Positions 1-6,060 of a stretch of 64,000 nucleotides of DNA are shown here, in pieces. The notes beneath the pieces are model-generated. The model was given only the letters and a program-made list of their open reading frames with translations. It searched no databases and was not told the origin of the DNA. Each line of letters opens with the position of its first letter. The stretch's first letter is position 1. The stretch is from a virus, in the IMG/VR virus record IMGVR_UViG_3300042562_001667, positions 1 to 64,000 of that record; one strand, written 5' to 3'. The translations under genes were made by a program, and so were the position numbers.

Positions 1-354
1 TTGCCAGCACTTACTGTAAATAATAAAGGTGCTGCTATTCAAATAAGTTATCAACAGATCTATACAGAAGGAGATTTTAATTTTGGTCCAAGAGTTGGTT
101 TAATATATCATCCGTTAAACACGGCTTGGAATAATTTTTATTGGCAAAATATTATTGAATATAAGGGATTCTTTATCTCACCATTCTGGTTAAGAAGTTA
201 TGATAAAACAATTGGTTATCAAATTCCTACAAGTCTTGGTTATATAGCAAAAACAAAAATTGCAAATATTGAAGTATGGGGAAATTATGTTATGCATGCC
301 CGTACTTTTGATGTACAAATTATTATAGTACCTAATATAAAAACAAGATTATAA
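1..354 (+). CDS. 3' part of an unrecognised gene, cut by the window edge
   Basis: The reading frame is open from base 1 and ends at TAA 352-354. The TTG at base 1 is probably not a real start, so this is most likely the last 117 residues of a longer protein. The piece is rich in aromatic residues and shows alternating polar/hydrophobic stretches, as in beta-strands. This could suit a beta-barrel or other beta-rich structural protein, but I recognise no family. It points rightward and converges on the leftward gene that ends at 368, so it belongs to a different transcription unit from the genes beside it. Confidence 0.55.
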   Translation: MPALTVNNKGAAIQISYQQIYTEGDFNFGPRVGLIYHPLNTAWNNFYWQNIIEYKGFFISPFWLRSYDKTIGYQIPTSLGYIAKTKIANIEVWGNYVMHARTFDVQIIIVPNIKTRL

Positions 355-367
355 TTTTTGATTTAAT

Positions 368-574
368 TTATTTAAATCTCACTGCTTTTCCAACTTTAAT
401 AAATTCTTGACCACATCCTTCACAGTATAGATCAATATGACTGTATTCCAGGAGATTCCTTTTCATACAGTTAGGACATAATATGTTTGAATTAAATACA
501 GAAGAATTTTCCAACATATGTTGATCTCCTTCTTTTTCTCTAATTTCCATAAATAATTGTTTTGTTTTACTCAT
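368..574 (-). CDS. small zinc-ribbon protein
   Basis: A 68-residue protein with two CxxC knuckles (CPNC near residue 33 and CEGC near residue 51), spaced as in a zinc ribbon. The N-terminal 30 residues are charged and probably helical. Small zinc-ribbon proteins of this kind are common in phage accessory regions and may bind nucleic acid or a host protein; no specific role can be read from the sequence. It is the last leftward gene before the convergent gene at the window edge. The first ATG is used and lies in an AT-rich context without a Shine-Dalgarno site. Confidence 0.6.
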   Translation of the reverse strand: MSKTKQLFMEIREKEGDQHMLENSSVFNSNILCPNCMKRNLLEYSHIDLYCEGCGQEFIKVGKAVRFK

Positions 575-654
575 TTTAATGTGGGTTTAATAATTTCTTT
601 TTTCTAATTTTACTTGGACACAGTTATGCGTGTAAAATGTTCGCCAATATCTAT

Positions 655-662
655 GTTATCGG
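655..662 (-). other. attC-like R'' half-site at the end of the third cassette
   Basis: Read on the minus strand, CCGATAAC overlaps the stop codon of the small gene at 656-787. It is the exact reverse complement of the GTTATCGG that opens the same cassette at 812-819. Matching ends within one cassette are what an integron cassette shows after insertion. I could not find a clear L'/R' half to its left, so this last site looks incomplete or degraded where the array meets phage sequence. Confidence 0.45.
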
Positions 663-787
663 TCAGTGCTTGAAGCTGCGTTCATACATTCCCTGTAATA
701 CTTAATCTTATCTTCATCAGTCATCCATAATGCAGCGCATCCGCATAAGTCATAAAAGTCGATTTCTAAAATTTCTTTATCTGTCAT
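656..787 (-). CDS. small orphan protein in cassette C
   Basis: A 43-residue acidic protein starting MTDKEILEIDF. The frame is open further upstream to 841, but that stretch lies inside the attC-like site at 812-905, so I prefer the ATG at 787. It has two cysteines in a DLCGC segment and no recognised family. The gene sits between two attC-like repeats and is richer in G+C than the phage genes around it, both of which suggest it arrived as a mobile cassette. It could be a chance frame, because it is very short, but the position exactly between cassette ends argues for a gene. Confidence 0.45.
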   Translation of the reverse strand: MTDKEILEIDFYDLCGCAALWMTDEDKIKYYRECMNAASSTDR

Positions 788-811
788 TTTCGTTTCAATT
801 ACCGCACCGAA

Positions 812-905
812 CCGATAACAAAGGCTAAAAGCAATTGCCATTAAGCATAGTGCAAATTTTAAGCAGTATTTAAGGCAACTGCTCTTAGCCTCAACCGTTA
901 TGTGC
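812..905 (-). other. attC-like recombination site B
   Basis: Read on the minus strand it has R'' GCACATAAC (905-897), a 6-nt spacer, L'' of 17 nt (890-874), a variable loop, L' of 17 nt (839-823), a 3-nt spacer, and R' GTTATCGG (819-812). L'' and L' pair over all 17 positions, two of them G-T wobbles, and the AAC/GTT outer core with unequal spacers is the integron attC layout. The R'' is the exact complement of the GTTATGTGC that opens the cassette it belongs to (1137-1145). The wobbles make sense only when the minus strand folds, so that strand would be the recombining one. Confidence 0.68.
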
Positions 906-907
906 CA

Positions 908-1120
908 TTATACAAACGACACAGCATCACCCATATAATTGTAAGTCATAAAAAACGGCTTACCACATTCGCATTTTATTTTGGTTATTCCTTGCTTGTT
1001 TCTTTGGCATCGTTCAAGGTATTTATCATCCCTATCATTGTATTGCTTTTTACAAATTGGACATTCAAAGTCTGTTTTGGCAAAATCAATAAAGCCATTT
1101 TTTATTTGTACTCCTATCAT
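908..1120 (-). CDS. small zinc-finger protein in cassette B
   Basis: A 70-residue protein from ATG 1120; a longer TTG start at 1147 would lie inside the attC-like site and is less likely. It has CPIC near residue 21, a lone C, then KCECGKPFF near residue 52, so four or five cysteines could hold zinc. I do not recognise the family. The stop codon lies 3 nt before the R'' of attC-like site B, the usual tight spacing of a cassette gene to its attC. Like its neighbours it is richer in G+C than the phage average. Confidence 0.55.
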   Translation of the reverse strand: MIGVQIKNGFIDFAKTDFECPICKKQYNDRDDKYLERCQRNKQGITKIKCECGKPFFMTYNYMGDAVSFV

Positions 1121-1136
1121 ATTTCTAAATTTAACG

Positions 1137-1191
1137 GCACATAACAAGGGTTTTGCGTAATAGCCCTATCAAGCTGCAAAACGTTAGGTGC
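1137..1191 (-). other. attC-like recombination site A
   Basis: A 55-nt site. On the minus strand it reads R'' GCACCTAAC (1191-1183), then GTTTTGC pairing with GCAAAAC across a 19-nt loop, a CCTT spacer and R' GTTATGTGC (1145-1137). The outer repeats match at 8 of 9 positions, the inner 7 nt match perfectly, and the spacers are unequal, as in integron attC sites. Its R' matches the R'' of the next site exactly, which is expected because R' travels with the following cassette. Confidence 0.68.
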
Positions 1192-1231
1192 AAAATTACC
1201 GCTCACATCAGGCAACAGTTTCCTATTCATA

Positions 1232-1483
1232 TCATAGCCAATTTATAAAATTAAGTAATATCCATTTGTTCGCACCTTCCAAAGTGCCTTCATAATCTAT
1301 TACCGTATTTGGCTTTTGTACCCATTCTTCTTTATAATATGTTTGACAATAGTCAATCCACTTCTCCCAATCAATCAATAAATTGCCATCCGTGAAGTCT
1401 GATAAAAACGCTATTCTTACGCATGGAAGTGGGTTGGTTTCATCCCAAATCTCTTTGGATGCTGATAGTTTTAATTTGTTCAT
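1232..1483 (-). CDS. small orphan protein in cassette A
   Basis: An 83-residue acidic, tryptophan-rich protein beginning MNKLKLSASK and ending ILLNFINWL. No family is recognised; the size and composition resemble small immunity or anti-toxin-like cassette proteins, but that is only a resemblance. It starts 4 nt after the helicase stop codon and ends 40 nt before attC-like site A. No matching cassette-opening repeat is visible upstream, so the 5' boundary of this cassette is unclear; either that end has been lost or the gene belongs to the phage. Confidence 0.6.
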   Translation of the reverse strand: MNKLKLSASKEIWDETNPLPCVRIAFLSDFTDGNLLIDWEKWIDYCQTYYKEEWVQKPNTVIDYEGTLEGANKWILLNFINWL

Positions 1484-1487
1484 AATC

Positions 1488-2576
1488 TTAATTTACATTT
1501 ATAATTTTACTTTGATCTAATCCTTCCAGTGCATTGTTTATCCATTTTTCATCAATGGTATCTTTATAGCAAAGAATGTGTATATATGCAGTTTCAGTAG
1601 GATTAAGTCTGAGGAGTCTACCTATCCTCTGATTGCTTTTACGTTCATTACCATATGAATGCATAATAATTCCAACTTTTAAATTGGGAATAGTGACACC
1701 TTCATTTAATTGCATAACACATGATAATTTTTGTATTCTAGAATCTTTAAATAATTGCAAATTCTCATCAGACTTAATATTATTAGAATGAAAACTATAT
1801 TTACAAATTCTATCAGCTTGTTCTTGAGTATTAGCAAATATAATACACTTATCATTTACTTGTTTTAAAATGCTTTTAACATACATTTCTTTAGTGTTAT
1901 AATCCATCATTGCTCTCATTCTTAAAATAGAAAAAAACTGCATTTGTTTTGGTGTAGTGGCTTCTGCTAATTGTCTTGTTAAATATTCATAATCATTTCT
2001 TTCAGAAGTATACCACACTCCACCATTTTTCTTTTTCTTCTTTAATGTTTGTAATTTACTTAGTTCAATTTTATGAATAAAGATTTTATAATTATTTAGA
2101 ATTTTTTGATCAGTGGCTTGATCTACAGAAAAATTAAATACCATAGGACAATATTTATAAACCATCCTATATTTTTCACTTTCCTTTCTAATGGGTGGTG
2201 TACCGGTTAAACCAACAATTTTTCCTTTAAACTTTTTTAAAAACATTTCATGAGTATCCAAAAGACTATGACATTCATCTAAATAGACAATATCATAATC
2301 AGTTGGATCCTGCTTGTTTATAGAAAGATATGTTGTAAATACTATATGACTGCTTAATTTTTCTAGATTCATTTTTTTTAGTTCATCATCCCAAGAATCC
2401 TTAATAGATAATTTAGGTATTACAACTAAAGCTTTTACAAAAGGATGAAAGTTTTTTATTAAATGTTTTATGGCAATTCTTGTCTTACCAACACCCATTG
2501 AAATACCTACACCGCATCTTTCGTGTTTTTCTATCTCTTTTAAGGCTTGTTCTTGAATAGAGTCTTTGTTATTCAT
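1488..2576 (-). CDS. superfamily 2 DNA/RNA helicase
   Basis: A 362-residue SF2 ATPase, shorter than most two-domain helicases (usually 400-600 aa). Motif I is GVGKTR at residues 28-33, motif II is DECH at 100-103, motif III is TGTPP near 125, and motif VI is QRIGRLLR near 318. It contains both RecA-like lobes but no extra domain. Proteins of this type remodel DNA or protein-DNA complexes in phage replication, recombination or repair. The gene overlaps the start of the upstream glucosaminidase gene's last codons by 8 nt, so the two are probably co-transcribed. The exact subfamily (Snf2-like or UvsW-like) cannot be fixed from the motifs alone. Confidence 0.88.
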   Translation of the reverse strand: MNNKDSIQEQALKEIEKHERCGVGISMGVGKTRIAIKHLIKNFHPFVKALVVIPKLSIKDSWDDELKKMNLEKLSSHIVFTTYLSINKQDPTDYDIVYLDECHSLLDTHEMFLKKFKGKIVGLTGTPPIRKESEKYRMVYKYCPMVFNFSVDQATDQKILNNYKIFIHKIELSKLQTLKKKKKNGGVWYTSERNDYEYLTRQLAEATTPKQMQFFSILRMRAMMDYNTKEMYVKSILKQVNDKCIIFANTQEQADRICKYSFHSNNIKSDENLQLFKDSRIQKLSCVMQLNEGVTIPNLKVGIIMHSYGNERKSNQRIGRLLRLNPTETAYIHILCYKDTIDEKWINNALEGLDQSKIINVN

Positions 2577-3147
2577 GATAAAAAATTTCTTTTAATTTTT
2601 CATTTTTAATAATTTCTTTTAACTTCTCAGAATACTTAAATGCTTCTGCATAAGTTGCATCTAACGCATCATAATATTCTTGTTCAGAATTAATTTTGCT
2701 TAAATATCTGCATTGATAAAAAGCATAATCATAGACACTTTCTTGCCAGTTATTATAATAAGCATGATTAAGTTGTGTTCCTTTAGCAGTTTTAATTCTT
2801 TTATTGGCCATTTTCATTCCAAATAAATTATGATTCTCTTTAAACACTATAGATGTCCAATGACCGGTTTCAAGAATAGATTGTGCTAATACTATATAAG
2901 GGTATTTAACATCTAACTCTTTAATCATATCTATTAAATCGTTTTTAGAGAAGACCTGATCATTATCTCTTATTATATGAATACCACCTTCTAACTCAAT
3001 AATTTGCGCTTTTGTAATATTTTTTCCTACTACAATACCACTTAATAGTGTAGATACTACAATAATAAAGCAAATACTTCCGAATACTATTATTTCCCTA
3101 TAAACAGGTTCAAATAATAGTTTTTGTTTGTTATATTTATAAAACAT
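2569..3147 (-). CDS. membrane-anchored GH73-type glucosaminidase
   Basis: A 192-residue protein with one N-terminal membrane segment (about residues 19-40) followed by a glucosaminidase domain (about 70-190). The segment SILETGHW carries the expected catalytic Glu at residue 93, and NLFGMK and the YNNWQES region are typical of GH73 enzymes. It should cut the glycan strands of peptidoglycan, with the active domain held on the outer face of the inner membrane by its signal anchor. This is a second cell-wall enzyme in the window, separate from the amidase at 12.0 kb. It may act in entry, in lysis, or in remodelling the wall during infection. Confidence 0.85.
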   Translation of the reverse strand: MFYKYNKQKLLFEPVYREIIVFGSICFIIVVSTLLSGIVVGKNITKAQIIELEGGIHIIRDNDQVFSKNDLIDMIKELDVKYPYIVLAQSILETGHWTSIVFKENHNLFGMKMANKRIKTAKGTQLNHAYYNNWQESVYDYAFYQCRYLSKINSEQEYYDALDATYAEAFKYSEKLKEIIKNEKLKEIFYHE

Positions 3148-3201
3148 AATTATTAGTGTTTAAGCTTATAATTGAATATTATAAGCAGTGAAATTTATAA
3201 A

Positions 3202-3407
3202 AGAATAAGAAACTCTCTTGCATGTTCTACCATGCTTCTAGTTTTTATTAGACATAGTTTACTGTCTACCTGTTGTAGTGCACTACAGAGCAGGATCCAT
3301 CACAGTTCACTTTGGGGCATGTATCTCATTTGGGTAATTACTCCCAAGAGCCAAAGTTTCTTTCAACGGTGCTAATCCGTCCTCTGTAAGAGAGTTTTCT
3401 CATTCTT
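3202..3407 (-). ncRNA. unclassified 206-nt structured RNA
   Basis: The ends pair over 19-20 nt (3202-3220 with 3388-3407). Inside are hairpins GCATG/CATGC (3220-3235), TAGACA/TGTCTA (3249-3268), an arm around the palindrome TGTAGTGCACTACA (3274-3287), a compound arm CTTTGG/CCAAAG with CTC/GAG and TTGGG/CCCAA (3310-3356), and GACGG/CCGTT closing a 7-nt loop (3365-3381). Two pairs are G-U only if the minus strand is the RNA, which sets the strand. It starts 3 nt after the tRNA-like gene at 3410-3519, so they are probably co-transcribed. I recognise no known family; it has neither tmRNA nor RNase P RNA motifs. Confidence 0.65.
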
Positions 3408-3409
3408 AG

Positions 3410-3519
3410 TAGTCAGGACAGGATTCGAACCTGTAATACCAACCAGTAACTCCTTCGGTCATCATGCCTCAGGTCATCGTTGGACTTACTTGTAGCGTCT
3501 ACCGTTCCGCCACCTGACT
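3410..3519 (-). tRNA. tRNA-Leu-like gene with abnormal anticodon domain, copy 1
   Basis: The minus strand gives a perfect 7-bp acceptor stem (AGTCAGG/CCTGACT) with discriminator A, a D arm GCG/CGC with GG in its loop, and a canonical T arm ACAGG-TTCGAAT-CCTGT. The D arm matches tRNA-Leu. Between D and T arms there are about 60 nt instead of about 32, and no 5-bp/7-nt anticodon arm forms next to the D arm. Within it CCAAC pairs with GTTGG just before the T arm, and AGTAA-TCC pairs with GGA-TTACT. It may hold an insertion, or be a tRNA mimic. CCA is not encoded. Confidence 0.6.
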
Positions 3520-3537
3520 ATTTATTTTAATTACCAA

Positions 3538-3912
3538 CTACTGATTCAACTTTTTTTCTAAACCTGAAATAATATATGATGCAGTCATGTAGTTTGTTGC
3601 CAAAGGTGTGTTATACACATTACAAATCCTTAACAACATATTCACATCAACTTGGTGAGGATGAACTTCCAACGGGTCAATAAAGAATACAACACCAGAT
3701 ATTTCACCGTTGGCAATCATTGATGCAATTTGAGCATCACCACCAAGTGGTCCTGACTTCATACATTCAACATCCAATCCTGCGTGTTCAATATGTCTTC
3801 CTGTGGTTCCCGTTGCAATAACATCAACCCTTTTGAAGAACTCTAATCTCTTCATAACAAAGGCAACCATGTCAGCTTTTTTTCCGTCGTGAGCAATAAC
3901 TGCAATTTTCAT
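3538..3912 (-). CDS. mgsA: methylglyoxal synthase
   Basis: A 124-residue full-length MgsA. It carries ATGTTGRH at residues 33-40, SGPLGGDAQ at 53-61 with the catalytic Asp59, and FFIDPLEVHPHQVD at 76-89 with His86 and Asp89, matching the active site of the E. coli enzyme. The family converts dihydroxyacetone phosphate to methylglyoxal and releases phosphate, by-passing lower glycolysis. In a phage this would be an auxiliary metabolic gene; freeing phosphate or slowing host growth are inferences. The gene is richer in G+C than its neighbours and sits between two tRNA-like repeats that share a flank, which suggests acquisition as a unit. It ends with TAG. Confidence 0.94.
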   Translation of the reverse strand: MKIAVIAHDGKKADMVAFVMKRLEFFKRVDVIATGTTGRHIEHAGLDVECMKSGPLGGDAQIASMIANGEISGVVFFIDPLEVHPHQVDVNMLLRICNVYNTPLATNYMTASYIISGLEKKLNQ

Positions 3913-3927
3913 AATTTTTTAATTTAG

Positions 3928-4057
3928 TAGTCAGGACAGGATTCGAACCTGTATAATAACTTATGAGCAGGACTTTCACCGGGTTTTTCAAGGTTACTCC
4001 GCGTTATCTTTACTATTAACCTTTATTCATAGCGTCTACCAATTCCGCCACCTGACT
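3928..4057 (-). tRNA. tRNA-Leu-like gene with abnormal anticodon domain, copy 2
   Basis: It has the same acceptor stem, T arm and discriminator as copy 1, and a nearly identical D arm (AATTGGTAGA instead of AACGGTAGA). The segment between D and T arms is about 80 nt and unlike that of copy 1. ATAAC pairs with GTTAT just before the T arm, AAGGTTA pairs with TAACCTT, and TATGA just after the D arm could pair with TCATA. No standard anticodon arm is visible unless a 40-50 nt insertion is removed. Upstream it shares TTTTAATTACCAACTACT with copy 1. Both lie 15-20 nt from mgsA. Confidence 0.55.
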
Positions 4058-4068
4058 GTTTGTTTTAA

Positions 4069-4305
4069 TTACCAACTACTAATATTAGTAATACAAAATT
4101 CTGTTCCGGGATGAGCATTCATCCATTTGTCTTCATCAATGCAGAATATCTTTTTATTGCCTGAACAATTATTTCTAATTTCAATCCAATGGCAATTTCC
4201 ATCAATACCATCATTAGCAACTATACCGCAATTACATGGTTGTGGTTCTTTTTCAGAACAACTAAATGCTGATAATACGGCTAAAATTAATACTATTGTT
4301 TTCAT
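4069..4305 (-). CDS. small lipoprotein
   Basis: A 78-residue protein from ATG 4305, whose first 15 residues form a hydrophobic signal ending in LSAFSC, a lipobox. The mature part has five more cysteines and ends CITNISSW. It should be lipid-modified at that Cys and exported. I prefer this start over one 24 nt upstream because it places the charged residue and hydrophobic core as in a signal peptide. Phage lipoproteins often block superinfection at the cell surface, which is a possible but unproved role. The start lies 1 nt past the stop of the next gene upstream. Confidence 0.7.
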   Translation of the reverse strand: MKTIVLILAVLSAFSCSEKEPQPCNCGIVANDGIDGNCHWIEIRNNCSGNKKIFCIDEDKWMNAHPGTEFCITNISSW

Positions 4306-4306
4306 A

Positions 4307-4546
4307 TTATTTCTTTTTAAATTGTTCAAACCATTGTGGTATATCAGCTAATACAAAATCAGAATACTCAATTAAAGTTGCTTCTATTATTTGTTTAACT
4401 TCTTCCTCACTATACATTCTTTCTTGTTGCCATTTAGCACCCTCAATAAAACCTTTTTTCTTATCTGAGTTAATTCCATAATTATAAGGTTCTGGTAATT
4501 CATTAGCATATTTTTCAGCGGCTTCTTCTAATGTTTCTTTGTTCAT
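4307..4546 (-). CDS. small conserved phage protein
   Basis: A 79-residue acidic protein from MNKETLEEAAEKYANE, with the segments FIEGAKWQQERMYSEEEV and FVLADIPQWFEQFKKK. I recall this type of sequence from many Bacteroidota phages and prophages, where its function is unknown. A longer start at 4570 would overlap the upstream gene's stop by more, so the ATG at 4546, 1 nt past that stop, is preferred. The chain is predicted helical throughout. It lies in a run of tightly packed small genes that are probably one transcript. Confidence 0.75.
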   Translation of the reverse strand: MNKETLEEAAEKYANELPEPYNYGINSDKKKGFIEGAKWQQERMYSEEEVKQIIEATLIEYSDFVLADIPQWFEQFKKK

Positions 4547-4547
4547 A

Positions 4548-4754
4548 TTATTTTGGTTTAAAGGTTTCATTGTAGTATTGTTCGGCTACTATTCTTTGTA
4601 ATTCATTATCAGTTGCAATCCAAGCATCTATTATCTGTTGCTTTTCCATTTCTATGGCTTGTTCAAAAAATTTAATTTCTTCTGAAAGTAAATTAACTCC
4701 ACTTTCAATAAGTTTTTGTTCTAACCATTCTACTGCTGTTTGTTTATTTTCCAT
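4548..4754 (-). CDS. small conserved phage protein
   Basis: A 68-residue helical protein beginning MENKQTAVEWLEQKL and ending EQYYNETFKPK, with FEQAIEMEKQQIIDAW in the middle. This pattern recurs in Bacteroidota phages and prophages, usually beside the protein encoded just downstream at 4307-4546. No function is known to me. It overlaps the gene for a secreted protein upstream by 11 nt, which suggests coupled translation. Confidence 0.8.
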   Translation of the reverse strand: MENKQTAVEWLEQKLIESGVNLLSEEIKFFEQAIEMEKQQIIDAWIATDNELQRIVAEQYYNETFKPK

Positions 4755-5202
4755 AATCTTTTAATATTATTATACTTATACCTCTAATTTCTTCATTTAA
4801 CTCAAAATATACTTTTGTTTTTAAGTTATTTGTTCCAATAATATACCAAAGTTTTGTCATATATGATGCTCCCATTTTAATTGTTAAATCAAGATATGTA
4901 TAATCATATATATCATCAACTAAATCACTAATATGTGAATCATCAATATCTGGTTTACTGAATGTTAATCCATTATCATATAAAATAGTATTAAGTATAT
5001 TGAATGCTTGATTCATTCTATAAGCACCATCATCAAAATAATAAGTATAAAAAATATAATCTTTTCCTAAATGGCATTGCCATTTATGCAATACAATGTA
5101 TTCACTTTCTATACAATCAGAACATTTAGGAATTGATTTTAAATTTTGTGCTATAACACTTCCACCTAGTAGAAGTAATATTAATGTTATTAATTTTTTC
5201 AT
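4744..5202 (-). CDS. secreted or periplasmic protein of unknown function
   Basis: A 152-residue protein with a clear signal peptide: KK, a hydrophobic core to about residue 16, and a VIAQ cleavage region near residue 19. The mature part has three cysteines (CSDC and WQC) and is rich in Tyr and Asp. It has no lipobox. The content suggests a periplasmic globular protein made during infection. I do not recognise a family. It overlaps the HNH-like gene upstream by 4 nt (ATGA-type overlap). Confidence 0.7.
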   Translation of the reverse strand: MKKLITLILLLLGGSVIAQNLKSIPKCSDCIESEYIVLHKWQCHLGKDYIFYTYYFDDGAYRMNQAFNILNTILYDNGLTFSKPDIDDSHISDLVDDIYDYTYLDLTIKMGASYMTKLWYIIGTNNLKTKVYFELNEEIRGISIIILKDYGK

Positions 5203-5468
5203 TTTAGTTTAAGTCCTAATTCTATAGCATCTTCAGATGATAGTTTATCATGAATATAATTGTGACAGTTTCTACAAACAGAAAGCCAAGTACTTGTATC
5301 TAAATGATACTTTCCTCGGCCTTGTTTATGATGAATATCAGTTGCTTTTAAAGTACATTCAAAAATTTTAGCTTGACACATAGGATATTTATATAAATAT
5401 TCTAATCTTAACTTTGAATATTCAGAGTTAGTTTTAGCCATTTTTTTTGATACTTTTTTCAAAAACAT
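5199..5468 (-). CDS. HNH-like nuclease
   Basis: An 89-residue protein with an HNH-type layout: MCQAK...C, then DIHHKQGRG near residue 45, and VCRNCHNYIHD near residue 65. The paired His, Asn and His are the expected catalytic residues, and the cysteines could hold the structural zinc. The start ATG shares one base with the stop of the upstream gene (TAATG), a sign of translational coupling; an internal Met at residue 10 is a second option. Small free-standing HNH proteins nick or cut DNA and may act in packaging, recombination or host DNA breakdown. Here it is far from the terminase, so a packaging role is less likely. Confidence 0.75.
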   Translation of the reverse strand: MFLKKVSKKMAKTNSEYSKLRLEYLYKYPMCQAKIFECTLKATDIHHKQGRGKYHLDTSTWLSVCRNCHNYIHDKLSSEDAIELGLKLK

Positions 5469-5977
5469 TACTTCAAACTTAAGAAATTTTTTGGTAATAA
5501 ACCTTCTGCCATAAATTTTAAGATTACATCTTCATAAGTTAAACCTAAATCTTTTAAAGTTAGAGTATTCTTATAATCAGGTAGATAATCATCATCTGGT
5601 ATATCAGTAATGGCTTTAACATGTTTTCCAAAAGTATTATGAAGATAAGCATTAATTTTTTTATTTGAAATAACTTGTTTCCAAATATTAATTATTTCTT
5701 GACCTCTTTGCCATACTTTTTTAATTCTACGTTTTTTGTCCCAATGAAGAGTATTTATCTCTTCTTGAGTATAGACATTTAAACCGTGAAGAACACGTTT
5801 AAATAAGAAATGTTGATTAGGGTTTAGTTTAGTGTAATTTAATCTCATTAATTCTTCCTTAGTGTGTAGTTGATATTCTTGAAGTAAACCATAATAAGCA
5901 TATCTTTCTTCTCTAAGTTTAAGGAATTCTACTTGCTGTTGTTTTTTAATTAGTTCAATTTGTTCTAAAGCTATCAT
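5468..5977 (-). CDS. conserved phage protein of unknown function
   Basis: A 169-residue protein with a charged helical N-terminus (residues 1-45), a basic middle with KKRRIKKVWQRG near residue 83, and an acidic stretch DIPDDDYLPDY near residue 124. No catalytic motif is visible. The basic patch could contact nucleic acid. It is translated from an ATG downstream of the leftward terminator at 6006-6039, so it begins a new transcript and is the first gene of the block running down to the lipoprotein. Confidence 0.7.
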   Translation of the reverse strand: MIALEQIELIKKQQQVEFLKLREERYAYYGLLQEYQLHTKEELMRLNYTKLNPNQHFLFKRVLHGLNVYTQEEINTLHWDKKRRIKKVWQRGQEIINIWKQVISNKKINAYLHNTFGKHVKAITDIPDDDYLPDYKNTLTLKDLGLTYEDVILKFMAEGLLPKNFLSLK

Positions 5978-6005
5978 AAGTTTGGTTTTTAGTTGTGGAT
6001 ATAAA

Positions 6006-6039
6006 GAAAAAAAGAGGCAAGCATTAACTTACCTCTTTT
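6006..6039 (-). terminator. intrinsic terminator, leftward
   Basis: On the minus strand a stem AAAGAGG-U-AAG pairs with CTT-G-CCTCTTT around a 6-nt loop and is followed by seven or more U. One pair is U-G, valid only on the minus strand. It lies 21 nt past the stop of the gene at 6061-6642 and before the next leftward gene, so it separates two transcripts. Confidence 0.75.
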
Positions 6040-6060
6040 AATCATGAATTACTTTTATTT

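Noticed and set aside
360-378. A hairpin GATTTAA/TTAAATC between the convergent genes at the left end.
   Set aside because: AT-only 7-bp stem without a T-run on either strand; too weak to call a terminator.
902-1144. A plus-strand frame opposite the cassette B zinc-finger gene.
   Set aside because: It lacks order in its protein sequence, and the minus-strand frame has paired cysteines and fits the cassette ends.
3284-3388. A plus-strand tRNA-like fold: 7-bp TACAGAG/CTCTGTA ends and a T-arm-like hairpin with a 7-nt loop.
   Set aside because: There is no D arm or anticodon arm, the T-stem has an A-C mismatch on that strand, and wobble pairs favour the minus strand. The parts fit better inside the 206-nt minus-strand RNA.
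3410-4057. Group I or II introns inside the two tRNA-like genes.
   Set aside because: The extra 25-50 nt are far too short for a self-splicing intron and show no intron core.
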